NCBI GenBank assembly: GCA_039105265.1
Contig: JAPFFF010000029.1
Location: 1,426,001 to 1,490,000, forward strand
Length of the DNA: 64,000 nucleotides
Direction of reading: 5' to 3'
Source of the DNA: Tritrichomonas musculus
Lineage: Eukaryota; Parabasalia; Tritrichomonadida; Tritrichomonadidae
A program made the translations under genes and the position numbers. Shown piece after piece: positions 29,697 to 38,927 of this stretch. The notes beneath the pieces are model-generated. The model was not told where the DNA came from. It did not search any database and saw nothing but the letters and a program-made list of their open reading frames with translations. The stretch's first letter is position 1; each line of letters opens with the position of its first letter.

Positions 29697-31220
29697 ATGG
29701 CACAAATACTTAGGGATGATCATCTTGATAAAATTTTAAAAGAAAATCCAAAGAAGCTTATTTGTGTTCTTTTCGGAAACCCTGATTTTCCACCTTGCGC
29801 TAAAGCTCATAACTTATGGGATAAGTTAGCACCAAAGTATTCAACATGTATTTTTATTTACGCCGAATGTGATAAATGCCAGACAGATGCTCGACGACAA
29901 GAAATCAAACAAATTCCAACTGTCATTTTCTATAAGAATCAATCAATATTGAATCGAATTGTTGGTGTTGAAGAAAATGAAATACTTCAATTTATTGAAG
30001 AAAATAGACCGCTTGGTGCATTTGACGGATCTTCTCACAAAATTGGTCCACCTTCAGCTGGCAACACTTTTTCACAAAACCCACAACCACCAAAGCCGAA
30101 ACAAGATATTAACACTAATATACAGCCTAAAACTCAACCAAAAAATTCAATTTCAGATGTCAGACGTCAACTACTCGAATTACAATTTCCATTATCAGTT
30201 ATTGATAAAGCAATCCAGGCTACAAACTTTGGGACTGTTGAGGAATGCTTAGATTACATAACTCAAGAACAAGCTAAAGCAGCAGAAAATCAAGCAGATT
30301 CTACAAATACAGAACCCCAGCTTAATCCAGAAAGTTCACAAAATAAATCAGGACCTCAAACCACTCCAGTAAATACGCCAAGTCAACCAAATCCCTCAAA
30401 AGCGTCAAATCCTCCAAGCAATCAAAGTTCAGGTCCTCAGTCAGCAGGACCAAAAAGAATGCTCTCGCCAGCAGCAAAAGCAATGAAAGAACAACTATTA
30501 GATTTTGGGTATCAGGAAGAAGAAATTGATAAAGCTATTGGAATTGTTGGTCCTGATTCAATTGATAGGCTCATTGACTGCATAACTCGACTTCAAAGTG
30601 GTGAAGATAGCGCAGCAATCGCACAACAGCAAATCCAAGAGCAAAAGCAGAGATTATCTCCAGAAGAGCTCAATAAGCGAGCTGAAGAACTTAAACAACG
30701 AGCTGTACAAAAAGAAATCGAGAAACAAAAAGCAGCACCTAAATTAGAAGCTCAGAAAGAAATGGAAAGGAGAAAAGAAGTATTAATGCAAGTTGAATTA
30801 AAACGCCAGCAAGATGAACGAAAGAGACAACTTGATCTTGAAGTTGCTAGAAAGCAGAAGATTCAAGATAAAATAGAAAGAGAGCGCGTTAAAGCAATGA
30901 TTGCTAAACAAAGAGGACAAAGAAACGAAGATCAACCTAAGCCATCACAAAACGCACCACCACCAGCCCATAAAACCCCAACAGAATGCACTTTAAAAAT
31001 TGTTATTCCAGGTGGTAAAGATCTTATCTTAAAATTTAGTCCTGAAGCCAAATTTTCAGAAGTAGATCAGAAAGTCAAATCAGAAAGATCAAATATTGTA
31101 GGAAGTACAACATATGTATCAGCATTTCCGAGAAAGCAGATAACAAGCGCAGATTTTGACAAGAATGTAACTGAACTTGGTTTGATGCCACGAACAATGC
31201 TAACCCTCAATTTAAGCTAA
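29697..31220 (+). CDS. Thioredoxin-UBA-UBA-UBX protein, probable Cdc48/p97 adaptor
   Basis: 507 residues. Residues 1-105 are thioredoxin-like (ICVLFGNPDFPPCAKA at the redox position, IPTVIFYKN as the cis-Pro strand); only one Cys remains at the CxxC site, so redox activity is doubtful. Two UBA-like helices bundles follow: VRRQLLELQFPLSVIDKAIQ (about 151-195) and MKEQLLDFGYQEEEIDKAIG (about 262-300). A charged coiled coil spans about 305-405, and a UBX beta-grasp domain ends the protein (about 428-507; CTLKIVIPGG, FPRKQITSADF). The FPRK matches the FPR motif by which UBX domains bind p97/Cdc48. Role: delivery of ubiquitinated clients to Cdc48. It is similar to UBXN1/SAKS1 with an added thioredoxin domain. 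Confidence 0.87.
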   Translation: MAQILRDDHLDKILKENPKKLICVLFGNPDFPPCAKAHNLWDKLAPKYSTCIFIYAECDKCQTDARRQEIKQIPTVIFYKNQSILNRIVGVEENEILQFIEENRPLGAFDGSSHKIGPPSAGNTFSQNPQPPKPKQDINTNIQPKTQPKNSISDVRRQLLELQFPLSVIDKAIQATNFGTVEECLDYITQEQAKAAENQADSTNTEPQLNPESSQNKSGPQTTPVNTPSQPNPSKASNPPSNQSSGPQSAGPKRMLSPAAKAMKEQLLDFGYQEEEIDKAIGIVGPDSIDRLIDCITRLQSGEDSAAIAQQQIQEQKQRLSPEELNKRAEELKQRAVQKEIEKQKAAPKLEAQKEMERRKEVLMQVELKRQQDERKRQLDLEVARKQKIQDKIERERVKAMIAKQRGQRNEDQPKPSQNAPPPAHKTPTECTLKIVIPGGKDLILKFSPEAKFSEVDQKVKSERSNIVGSTTYVSAFPRKQITSADFDKNVTELGLMPRTMLTLNLS

Positions 31221-31635
31221 ATTCTTTATTTATTTTTTGAAATAAAATATTTAATCCATTAGAACTGTTTTTAAATATACAATCATCAAACTCAAACAAT
31301 AAATTCAAAATTAATAAGGTAACCAAAAAATATGCAAGAAATCATAATTCCACCTATTTTCATATGGCATCTTTAAGTAATTATCATAATTATGATAAAT
31401 TTTACGTGCTTATCATGAAAATCCATGATTTTTTTTGAAAATATCTAATAAAACATAAAAAAATAGATGATTTAATGATTTATGAAACAATTTAAACACG
31501 ATTGGCCGAGCAATTTTAAAGTTTATACTATTAAAATTTTATTTGAAATTGAATAGTTTATTTTTTATAGTAAATTTACTATAGTAATAAATGCTATGAA
31601 ATTACGCTTTTCATCTCATTTATTTTAATAACCAA
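31221..31635. other. Spacer with an 18-bp palindrome
   Basis: No coding frame. TTATCATAATTATGATAA (31381-31398) is a perfect palindrome and a second small hairpin, TCATG/CATGA, follows near 31413-31429, perhaps in the 3' UTR of the UBX gene. The last 25 bases hold the candidate initiator for the sirtuin gene. Confidence 0.35.
31616..31620 (+). promoter_or_regulatory. Candidate initiator (TCATT) for the sirtuin gene
   Basis: TCATT lies 16 bases before the ATG at 31636 and fits TCA(C/T)(T/A). A TCATC just before it is a poorer match. Confidence 0.35.
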
Positions 31636-32478
31636 ATGACACAATCATATGCTAATGAAATCAACAAATTGAAACAATTAATTAAAGACACTAAAACAAT
31701 AATTATTGGCGCTGGAGCTGGACTTTCGACATCTGCAGGATATGAATACGGTGGAGAAAGATATGACGAAAATTTCGCAGACTTTAAAAAAAAATACGGT
31801 ATTGAAGATATGTATGGAGGCTCATTTTACCATTTCAAAACCCCTGAGGAACAATGGGCATTTATGAGTCGAAATATTTATCTAAATCGTTTTACAGATG
31901 CACAAAAGCCAGTTTACAATAATTTATTCAGTTTAGTTAAAGATAAAGATTTCTTTGTTATTACAACAAACGTTGACCATTGCTTTCAAAAAGCTGGGTT
32001 TGATAAAAATAGGCTCTTTTATACTCAGGGTGATTTTGGGCTCTTTCAATGCAGTATACCATGCTGCCAAAAAACATGGGATAATGAAGAAGTGATTATG
32101 AAAATGAAAGAAGAGCAAAAAAATATGCGAATTCCAACAAGTTTACTACCAAAATGCCCAAATTGCGGCAGGCCAATGATATCAAATTTACGTTGCGATG
32201 ATAAATTTGTTGAAGATGAAGGATGGCATAAAGCATCTAAAAGATACAAAGAATATTTGGATAGGACTGAAGACATTCCTATTTTATATTTGGAACTTGG
32301 TGTCGGTTTTAATACCCCTGGAATCATCAAATATCCTTTTTGGAGAAGAACTTTGGCAAATCCTCTGGCGTTTTATGCTACAATCAATTTTGGAGAAGCT
32401 GTAACAGCTAACGAAATTGAAAAACGCTCTATTTGCATAAATGGAGATATTGATGAAATCATTAAACAGCTTTTATAA
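31636..32478 (+). CDS. Sir2-family protein of class M (SirTM-like) type, probable ADP-ribosyltransferase
   Basis: 280 residues. NAD-binding GAGAGLSTSAG (from about 25), then EYGGERYDENF, the TTNVDHCF motif (about 110) and four or more zinc-site cysteines (CSIPCC near 139, CPNC near 174). Where classic sirtuins have a catalytic His-Gly, this has YTQGDFG (Gln near 131), as in the class M sirtuins of staphylococci and streptococci, which ADP-ribosylate lipoylated GcvH-L rather than deacetylate. LELGVGFNTPGIIKYPF near the end is also typical of that class. Bacterial genes sit beside a macrodomain, GcvH-L and LplA2; none of these is within the window. Probable bacterial origin by lateral transfer, adapted to host base composition. 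NAD hydrolysis or another target remains possible. Confidence 0.85.
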   Translation: MTQSYANEINKLKQLIKDTKTIIIGAGAGLSTSAGYEYGGERYDENFADFKKKYGIEDMYGGSFYHFKTPEEQWAFMSRNIYLNRFTDAQKPVYNNLFSLVKDKDFFVITTNVDHCFQKAGFDKNRLFYTQGDFGLFQCSIPCCQKTWDNEEVIMKMKEEQKNMRIPTSLLPKCPNCGRPMISNLRCDDKFVEDEGWHKASKRYKEYLDRTEDIPILYLELGVGFNTPGIIKYPFWRRTLANPLAFYATINFGEAVTANEIEKRSICINGDIDEIIKQLL

Positions 32479-33081
32479 ATATTTATCTTTTTATTTATAA
32501 TTTTCATCTTTTTTTATTCTTTGGTATCATTTAAATGGTCCTTTTAGCTATTTTATTTAAAGGATAAAAATCTATGAATGTTTGATAATTCAAGTTCAGA
32601 TTAATTTTTATCAGTATTCCATGCAAAATATATGAAAAATGCATCTCAAGCTTTGTGAAACTTCGAGTTTAAACATTTCATTATTCAAATTATAAAAAAT
32701 AATACAAAGAAAAGATCGTCTCTTTAATTTTAAAAATTCAATGGAATTATATTAATACTGAATCATTAAAAATGTTGTAAACCAATATTTATTTCAACTT
32801 AAAAATTGAAACCATTCACTTGGATTTACCATCAATTAATTTATATAATTTTCAAATTATATAAATAATGAGTATTAATTATACTCAAATTAAATATTTA
32901 TTATAATTTTATTTTTAAGACAAACGAGAAAATTGCAATATTTCAAATGATAAATCATAATTCAAAAAGTTAAAAAATTGAAAATTGTAAAAATAAATAT
33001 ATCAAAAAGTTATTATCGCTAAAAAATAAATTTATTCAAATATTCAAATTGTATCATATGATTGGAAATATAAAAGAATGA
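32479..33081. other. AT-rich spacer, nothing recognised
   Basis: About 600 bases, very AT-rich, with only short homopolymer runs and no coding frame or clear repeat. It separates the sirtuin gene from the broken CoA-transferase gene. Confidence 0.4.
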
Positions 33082-33897
33082 TTCCATTATGCCCCATACT
33101 TACAAAAAATTGTTCAACCCGAAGATGTTATCCCTTTGTTTAAGAATGGAATGTCAGTAGGATGGTCTGGCTTTTCTGCAGTAGGAGATCCAAAAGTTGT
33201 TCCTGCAGCCTTAGCAGATCACATAGAACGAAATCATCTCCAAGGAAAACTACAATTTGATCTTTATGTTGGTGTTTCTTCAGGTGTTAAATCAGAAGAT
33301 CGATGGTCTCAAAATTTCATGACTAAAAGACGATATCCTTATCAATCATGGGACCATTTCTACAGCCATTTTTAAAGTTATATAAAGAAGTTCGTTTTAA
33401 GACAACTGTCAATCTCAAATTCGCCTGAAGTGATAAGAAAACTTGGCGTTATTGCAATGAACACGCCTGTGGAAGTTGATATTTATGGACAATCAAATTC
33501 ATCTCATTTGTATGGTACAAAAATGGTCAATGGAAACGGTTATATAACGATTTTACACTGCCCATCTTCGAGAAAGACAAAGAATGATAAAAATGGAATC
33601 TCATCATTTGTCCCAATGTGTTCGCACGTTGACCATACAAAGCATGACTTGGATGTGATCGTCACTGAACAAGGATTGGCTGATTTGAGAGGTTTGTCGC
33701 CTTTGCAAAGAGCCAGAGCTATAATTGATAATTGCTGCCATCCATCTTACAGAGACCAACTGAATGAATACTTGGAAATGGCCAAGAAGGAATGCTTCGC
33801 TGCTTCTGCTGGACACGAACCTCAAATTCTTGAAAAAGCATTCAAAATGCATACAAATTTGATTAAAAATGGAACAATGCACTTAAAAAGTTGGTAA
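33082..33897 (+). pseudogene. Acetyl-CoA hydrolase/transferase (ASCT-like), broken and internally deleted
   Basis: The left part (33082-33375) reads APYLQKIVQPEDVIPLFKNG and DPKVVPAALADHIE, the start of the acetyl-CoA hydrolase/transferase family. The right part (about 33397-33897) reads SNSPEVIRKLGVIAMNT, VDIYGQSNSSH, the ITEQG-like VTEQGLADLRGLSP and ends LIKNGTMHLKSW, the C-terminal end of the family. About 250 central residues, including the active-site Glu region, are missing and the joint is not in frame. Full-length relatives are about 500-530 residues. In trichomonads the enzyme is hydrogenosomal and transfers CoA from acetyl-CoA to succinate. This copy has no ATG start that gives a hydrogenosomal presequence and is presumably inactive. 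Confidence 0.82.
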
Positions 33898-34238
33898 ATA
33901 AAATAAATAGAGATTAAATATAATAAGTAATAAATCATATTAATTAATATATTTCAAAATAATATAAAAATATATAAAATTGATCGACTTTTATTTTTCG
34001 GAAGAACTCAATGGAATGCTTTCTGCCCTTCTGGACTTTTTATCAAAAAGCTTGCGAAATTAAAAATAATATTATTAATTTTTTTGTTAGCCAAAATGGG
34101 AATACTTGAGTGAAAATTTTCATAAATACCAAACAAAACAAATAAATAAATATAAAAAAAAGTAATAAATAAAAAATGTTTATTTAAAAACATGGAATTA
34201 AAGGCAAAGTTCTTGAACTTTTTCAAAGAAAAGATCAA
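33898..34238. other. AT-rich spacer, nothing recognised
   Basis: About 340 bases between the 3' ends of a plus-strand pseudogene and a minus-strand gene. Open frames here are low-complexity Phe/Ile/Lys strings without family resemblance. Confidence 0.35.
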
Positions 34239-35024
34239 CTATGCCCTTAACCATGGCCCAATTATTTCATTAATTATTTGATTGTAGTTTTGTTGGATTG
34301 AAGACAAAATCAGCTTCTCATGTTCAGAAAAATGATCAAAATATAAGCCAATTGAGCGTTTTTCTGCGCGAGTAAGCTCTCTAAGATGAATGCCTTCACG
34401 AATAAAGTTATGAACTTTTTCTACCAACTTTTTTGGAATATTTTTTTTTCTTGGGTTATCATTCTTTGGAAACATCTCATAAAAATTCTTTTGGAACTGA
34501 AGCCCACTAGTTTGCCTCCGCGCGACGACGGATAGCCTAGTGAGCATTTTTTTTAAGATTTCGTCAAAATTTTGGTTTGACGAATACCCCAAATTACTTT
34601 GAGGAGAGTTCAAAAATTGGTTTTGTTGATTATTATTTTGTATTATATAAATTAATATTTTTTTAATATTATTTACATCTAAGGACAATTGTTCTAAATT
34701 AGCTTTGTTATCGTTAGGATTAGGAGGATGAGTGATTGGTTGCAAGGGATTAATGGAAGAAGAAATAAAACCTAAGTTTTCATTTGAAACTACATTTTCC
34801 GATGGCTCTGGGGATGTATCAGAAAAATTTGAAAATGAGTTTTGAGATTGATCATCATTTGGAGATTGATCATCATTTGGAGATTGATCATCATTTTGAG
34901 ATTGATGATCATTATTTGGAAATTGATCATTGTATGGAGATTGTAGAAACATATCTATTCCAAGATCTTGTAGCTGATTTGGTTCAAAGCTATCATCGTC
35001 AAGTTCATGTTCCCAATCAAACAT
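34239..35024 (-). CDS. Unrecognised low-complexity protein with DDQSPN repeats and a conserved-looking C-terminal helical region
   Basis: 261 residues, family not recognised. The first 110 residues are acidic and rich in Asn, Asp, Gln, Ser and Pro, with a tandem hexapeptide (DDQSPN, four copies or near copies). Residues about 110-130 form a short helix (LEQLSLDVNNIKKILIYII). The last 110 residues are basic and helical (NIPKKLVEKVHNFIREG, LRELTRAEKRSIGLYFDHF) and look like a folded domain. There is no signal peptide or membrane segment. Two TCATT sites lie directly upstream of the ATG. The acidic tail plus basic domain would suit a nuclear or chromatin-linked protein, but that is a guess. Confidence 0.6.
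   Translation of the reverse strand: MFDWEHELDDDSFEPNQLQDLGIDMFLQSPYNDQFPNNDHQSQNDDQSPNDDQSPNDDQSQNSFSNFSDTSPEPSENVVSNENLGFISSSINPLQPITHPPNPNDNKANLEQLSLDVNNIKKILIYIIQNNNQQNQFLNSPQSNLGYSSNQNFDEILKKMLTRLSVVARRQTSGLQFQKNFYEMFPKNDNPRKKNIPKKLVEKVHNFIREGIHLRELTRAEKRSIGLYFDHFSEHEKLILSSIQQNYNQIINEIIGPWLRA
34841..34930. repeat. 18-bp tandem repeat inside the 34239-35024 gene
   Basis: Units of about 18 bases (plus strand GATTGATCATCATTTGGA) occur four to five times and encode the DDQSPN hexapeptide on the minus strand. Length in whole codons keeps the frame, so copy number can vary without breaking the gene. Confidence 0.75.
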
Positions 35025-35035
35025 AATGATAATGA
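35025..35035 (-). promoter_or_regulatory. Paired candidate initiators (TCATT) for the 34239-35024 gene
   Basis: On the minus strand TCATTATCATT ends directly at the ATG; both TCATT units fit the trichomonad initiator. Leaders would be only about 3-9 bases, at the short end for trichomonads. Confidence 0.35.
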
Positions 35036-35283
35036 AACAAATTTTAATTAATTGAATTCATTGCTATCTCAATTTGTAATGAAATTTTATTTTTTTTTTT
35101 TTTCGGGAAATTTTGAATATTCCTTGTTAATTAAAATGAATATAATATTAATATCCAATATTATATGTAAATAAAAATATATATTAAGTAAAGATTGAAT
35201 ATATATCTATAAATATTTATTTTATAGATAAATGGCATGATTAATTGAAAAAAATAAGACATTGAATTTTTTTTTTGATAGAG
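35036..35283. other. AT-rich spacer, nothing recognised
   Basis: Upstream flank of the 34239-35024 gene up to the transposon at 35284. Only T-runs and TA-rich runs are visible. Confidence 0.3.
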
Positions 35284-36263
35284 TTAGAACTAGAGATTTT
35301 AAACGCTCAACTATTCATTCAATTTTTTTTCAATGGAGATAAAAGAAATTCAGATAATTTTTTTTAGAAATAATTATGTTCAATCTTCATTTCAATATTA
35401 TTCCAATTAAATATATATATATATGTTTGTATATATTTATTATATATTTAATATTTTATTTATACAATAAAACATCCTTTATAATTCTATTATGTGAAAT
35501 ATTTTAAAAGATATTAATATAATAATATTAAAATCTTTAAAGCATTGAATTTTTAAGATAATTTTTATTAAAATGCTTCAGCTAGGTTCTCATCTTATAA
35601 TCGATATTTTAAAAAAAAATAGATTCAAAAAACGATTATACGGAATATAACAAAAATGTTCGACGATTCGCGAGATACGGTATAAAGTAATTTCCACATG
35701 AGAATTTTGAAAGTTATTGTCCTTTTTGTTCGTATAAGAAAAAGTCATGCCATTTACGAAAAAGAAGTTATTATAAACATTCAAAAAATTGTCAAGACTG
35801 TCAGGCTTTTATATGTATAATCTCAATTTTCAATAATAATATTTTAAAGAGAGGAGCAAAAATTTCATCAATTTCAAATGTTGATATAAATTCTTTATGC
35901 TCGAGAAGTTTTAATGAGATTTTATTATTTTCAAAACCTTTTTTTCGATTATTAAATAATTTGATATTTGTCAGAGGATTTGCTTCATGCTCAACTAACA
36001 ATCAGGATGGAAAACATATTTAGTCAGGAAAATAATTGATTTATTTAATTTTTATCAAGATAAGAGAAAAAATAATTAATAAAAGTTTTTTTCAATACTT
36101 TATTTTTTTCCCTCCGACCATTCAACTTTGTTCAGAAAAATTCTGAGAAATTACGAATTTTTAACATAAAAAAAAACTAACTGCAAAAAAATATTCTCAA
36201 ATAATTGTGATAGTTCTTTCAAATAAATTCAAATGGATGAGCGTTTAAAATCTCTAGTTAGAA
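35284..36263. mobile_element. DNA transposon remnant or MITE-like element with 20-bp inverted ends and 6-bp TTAGAA duplication
   Basis: CTAGAGATTTTAAACGCTCA at 35290-35309 is repeated inverted and without mismatch at 36238-36257. The direct repeat TTAGAA flanks both sides (35284-35289 and 36258-36263), so the boundaries are clear and the element is 968 bp. Inside, no long gene is present. A plus-strand frame at about 35705-35815 has CPFCSYKKKSCHLRKR and later CQDC, a loose zinc-finger-like pattern that may be a transposase remnant or chance. The family is not recognised: 6-bp duplications are unusual among plain DNA transposons and are known from Polintons, but the end sequence does not start with the AG usual there. 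Confidence 0.72.
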
Positions 36264-36517
36264 CGATCGACATCACGAAAAAGTGGTCTACATCATCAAC
36301 TTTTTCATTAACTCATAGAAATACTCGGATTTCAAAATATAACGAGAAAAGCTTTACACTGTCCAAAATGTATTCAAAAATAAAATTCTGTGAATTCAAT
36401 TTTCTGATGATTCGTTATTTAATATTTTTATTTCGATAGACTTAAAAAAGGACGAAACCGCATACCTTTTACAACGGCTTTATTTCCCTAAGAAATCAAT
36501 GAAAATGATATACCAAA
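36264..36517. other. Spacer between two transposons
   Basis: About 250 bases between the two elements, with no recognised gene. Confidence 0.3.
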
Positions 36518-37839
36518 TACCCGTAGTAATATCGACGTTGCAGATTTGCGCCATTTTTATTTTGTAATATAAAATATAAATTCTCAATTTTTTTATTCAT
36601 TGAATATTTCACAGAAATGACAATAGAGAAAAAATAAAAAGAGACGCTCAAACTTTTTGAATACCATACATAGAATTCATATCACCATTGTTCTGACAAT
36701 TGGTGTCGGTTTCAAATTAAAAAAACTCAAAAGCAAGCACTACAACAGTCGCATCTCAAGCAATATTTCAAATTTATCTCAACTACAGTTTACCCTTGTC
36801 GCAGCACATATTTCAATATCCATTAAACTCGCCTAAACTCAATCTTTGGAACATCTTGTTCCTACATCATTCATCCAGAACGATTGTTCCTACATCAATC
36901 GCTATTTCATTACATCATTACTTATTATCTTAGTCATGTCGCAACTCAATCTCACCTAAGTTTCTACCAGATATCTATATCTTAATCACACCAACCTCAG
37001 TCACTATTTAATATTATGCATATCAAATCAAATATTAGTGGAATTACTTAATGTTTTATACAATTATACATGATATTAAGTGATATTTATAATTTATAAT
37101 AAAGTAAAATTCCCACATTGGAAGATAGAAATTATAATCAAATAGTTTTTCTAAAAAATGGATTCGAAAGCATTGCAAAAAAATCTTAAGTAGGTATAAT
37201 AAAGAAATTAATATTTACTTTTGTATAATTCAAAAATTTTCTTGTGAATTTTAATTCAATAATGTCAATTTCTTTAAATAGACTCCAAACTTATATAACA
37301 AATAATATATATGCTAACTAAGAATAAAATGATAAAATAAACATTCTAAAATTTAAAGAAGTTTTTTTTTATTATATTTGTGATTTTGCCATCAGAAAAA
37401 AAAATTGAGATATACCAAATCTGACTAGTTCATTATATAAATCACCCAATAATAAATATAATGATATGCCAATAAACAAAATTGGAATATTTTCAAAAAA
37501 GATATTAGCGATTGAAAATTGGTGATATTTAAAAGTATCTGAATTGAATTAATCTGTTATCATTTTGCTATAGAGCATATGCTAACTAAGAAAAAAGTCA
37601 TTAGCCAAAATCAGTTATATCTATCACATATGGAGAAAAATGAAATTCTTTGATTTCGAGTAAATTATAAACGGACAAAAAATATAACCATTTTTACGAA
37701 ATAATCAAAATTGAATGCTTTTTATATAAATAAACTAATATCATTCAAAAAATAATTTTTTTCTTTTTAAAATTTCTGAGAATTTCAATTAAAAAAATAA
37801 AAATGGCGCAAATCTGCAACGTCGATATTACTACGGGTA
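36518..37839. mobile_element. Tc1/mariner-like non-autonomous DNA transposon with perfect 44-bp inverted ends and TA flanks
   Basis: The left end, CCCGTAGTAATATCGACGTT onward (36520-36563), is matched without mismatch by the inverted right end (37794-37837). Each side is flanked by TA (36518-36519, 37838-37839), the target duplication of the Tc1/mariner superfamily. The element is 1318 bp, close to the size of mariners such as Tvmar1, but no transposase frame is visible on either strand, so it was probably moved in trans. Inside are short repeats (ATATGCTAACTAAGAA at about 37308 and 37577; TTGTTCCTACATCA twice near 36860-36895). The perfect ends suggest recent movement. Confidence 0.78.
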
Positions 37840-38371
37840 CTTCAAAACTTAATTGAAATTCATAAATCTCTTCTATATTTAGCAACAAATATATACATAT
37901 ATATAACTCAAGTTACTTTCTTTAGTGTTGGCTTTGTTTTTTTGAAATATTAGCTATTTTTCTAATTATAATAGCCTTCACCATTAGACTTGTTATTCTC
38001 CGATTCTCGAGATCGATAATTGATTGACTTTTTGATATCGATACATAAATATGCACAGATTCTCGAGATCGATTTCAGAGATCGAAGTAGTATACGTTTG
38101 CCATGATTTTCGACCTTCGGTCCAAACTCCTGGCAAAGCGAAAAAAACACCTTATTTTTGGCACTTTTTTGGTCTCCAACTACCCAATTTTAGCCCTTTT
38201 TTGACTCAAAAAGTCGTCCAACAACTTCCCGTGTACCGCGGGTCGACCCCCCTCTAAGCCCACTCAACAATTTGGGTTCAAAAAGATGTTTGTCATACTC
38301 GCTAATAAAGTCCTGATTTCGGACCTAACAAGTTGTTTCAACTTTTTTGAAAAAAATATTTTTTATCCCCA
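37840..38371. other. Left flank of element A, with a 16-bp direct repeat
   Basis: No gene is supported. GATTCTCGAGATCGAT occurs at 38002-38017 and 38058-38073, and further ATCGA-rich copies lie between. From about 38100 the base composition becomes less AT-rich and resembles element A, whose left end should be somewhere here; no inverted terminal repeat could be matched with the right side. Confidence 0.4.
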
Positions 38372-38899
38372 ATGCAAATGACAAACACAAAGCCACTTTA
38401 TTTATCTGTCAATAAATTGTGTGATAAATTGGAGGAATATATTGAGGCCCACAAAGAGAAGGACCCCGCCATCGATTCAGCCTACGAATTCTACATCATC
38501 ATCGACAAAGAGTATCTCTTTCCGGACAAATTTAACGCTAATAGAATAGTTTGCAGGCCCTTAGTCGTCTCAATTTATAAGAATCAACAGTTTCTATACA
38601 AAGAATTATGTGAGTTATTTGACTGCGAAAAGGTATATCTATGCTTTAACAAGAAGGGAAGCCACTACTCAATCGACACAGCAAAGAACGGCAAAAACAA
38701 GATACAGGACGTGGTTATTGTAAGGGAACCAAAGAAATTTACAACTAAGGATAACAAAGAGATTGAATATCATCAGATGTTTCAATATGACGCAGGCTTT
38801 TTGATTGACGAAATAGATACTAGAATTAAGTCAAATCGTCCTAATTGTGCCGGTCTGAGCAAGGATTACGGTAGATTTATCAAGGAATGTGGCATATAA
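38372..38899 (+). CDS. Element A unrecognised 175-residue protein
   Basis: First gene of element A. It is a mixed alpha/beta protein with five Cys (VCRPLVVS, YLCFNKKGSHYSID, NCAGLSKDYGR) and no motif that I can assign. The His in GSHYSID and the late Cys raise the thought of an adenain-type protease, but the family motifs are not there. Its end overlaps the extended frame of the next gene by a few bases, in the compact style of the element. A T-rich tract precedes the ATG. Confidence 0.55.
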   Translation: MQMTNTKPLYLSVNKLCDKLEEYIEAHKEKDPAIDSAYEFYIIIDKEYLFPDKFNANRIVCRPLVVSIYKNQQFLYKELCELFDCEKVYLCFNKKGSHYSIDTAKNGKNKIQDVVIVREPKKFTTKDNKEIEYHQMFQYDAGFLIDEIDTRIKSNRPNCAGLSKDYGRFIKECGI

Positions 38900-38927
38900 A
38901 CAGACCCTTATTTTTTTTGGAAATCAA

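Noticed and set aside
34841-34930. Short regular repeats as a CRISPR-like array
   Set aside because: Units are directly adjacent with no spacers, lie in a coding frame, and the window is eukaryotic.
35801-36001. 66-residue minus-strand frame inside the 968-bp transposon
   Set aside because: Composition looks faintly coding, but no family, start context or neighbour supports it.
38372-38899. The 175-residue protein as an adenain-type protease
   Set aside because: It has a His and late Cys residues but not the order and context (HW, Gln, GxxxCG) of that family.
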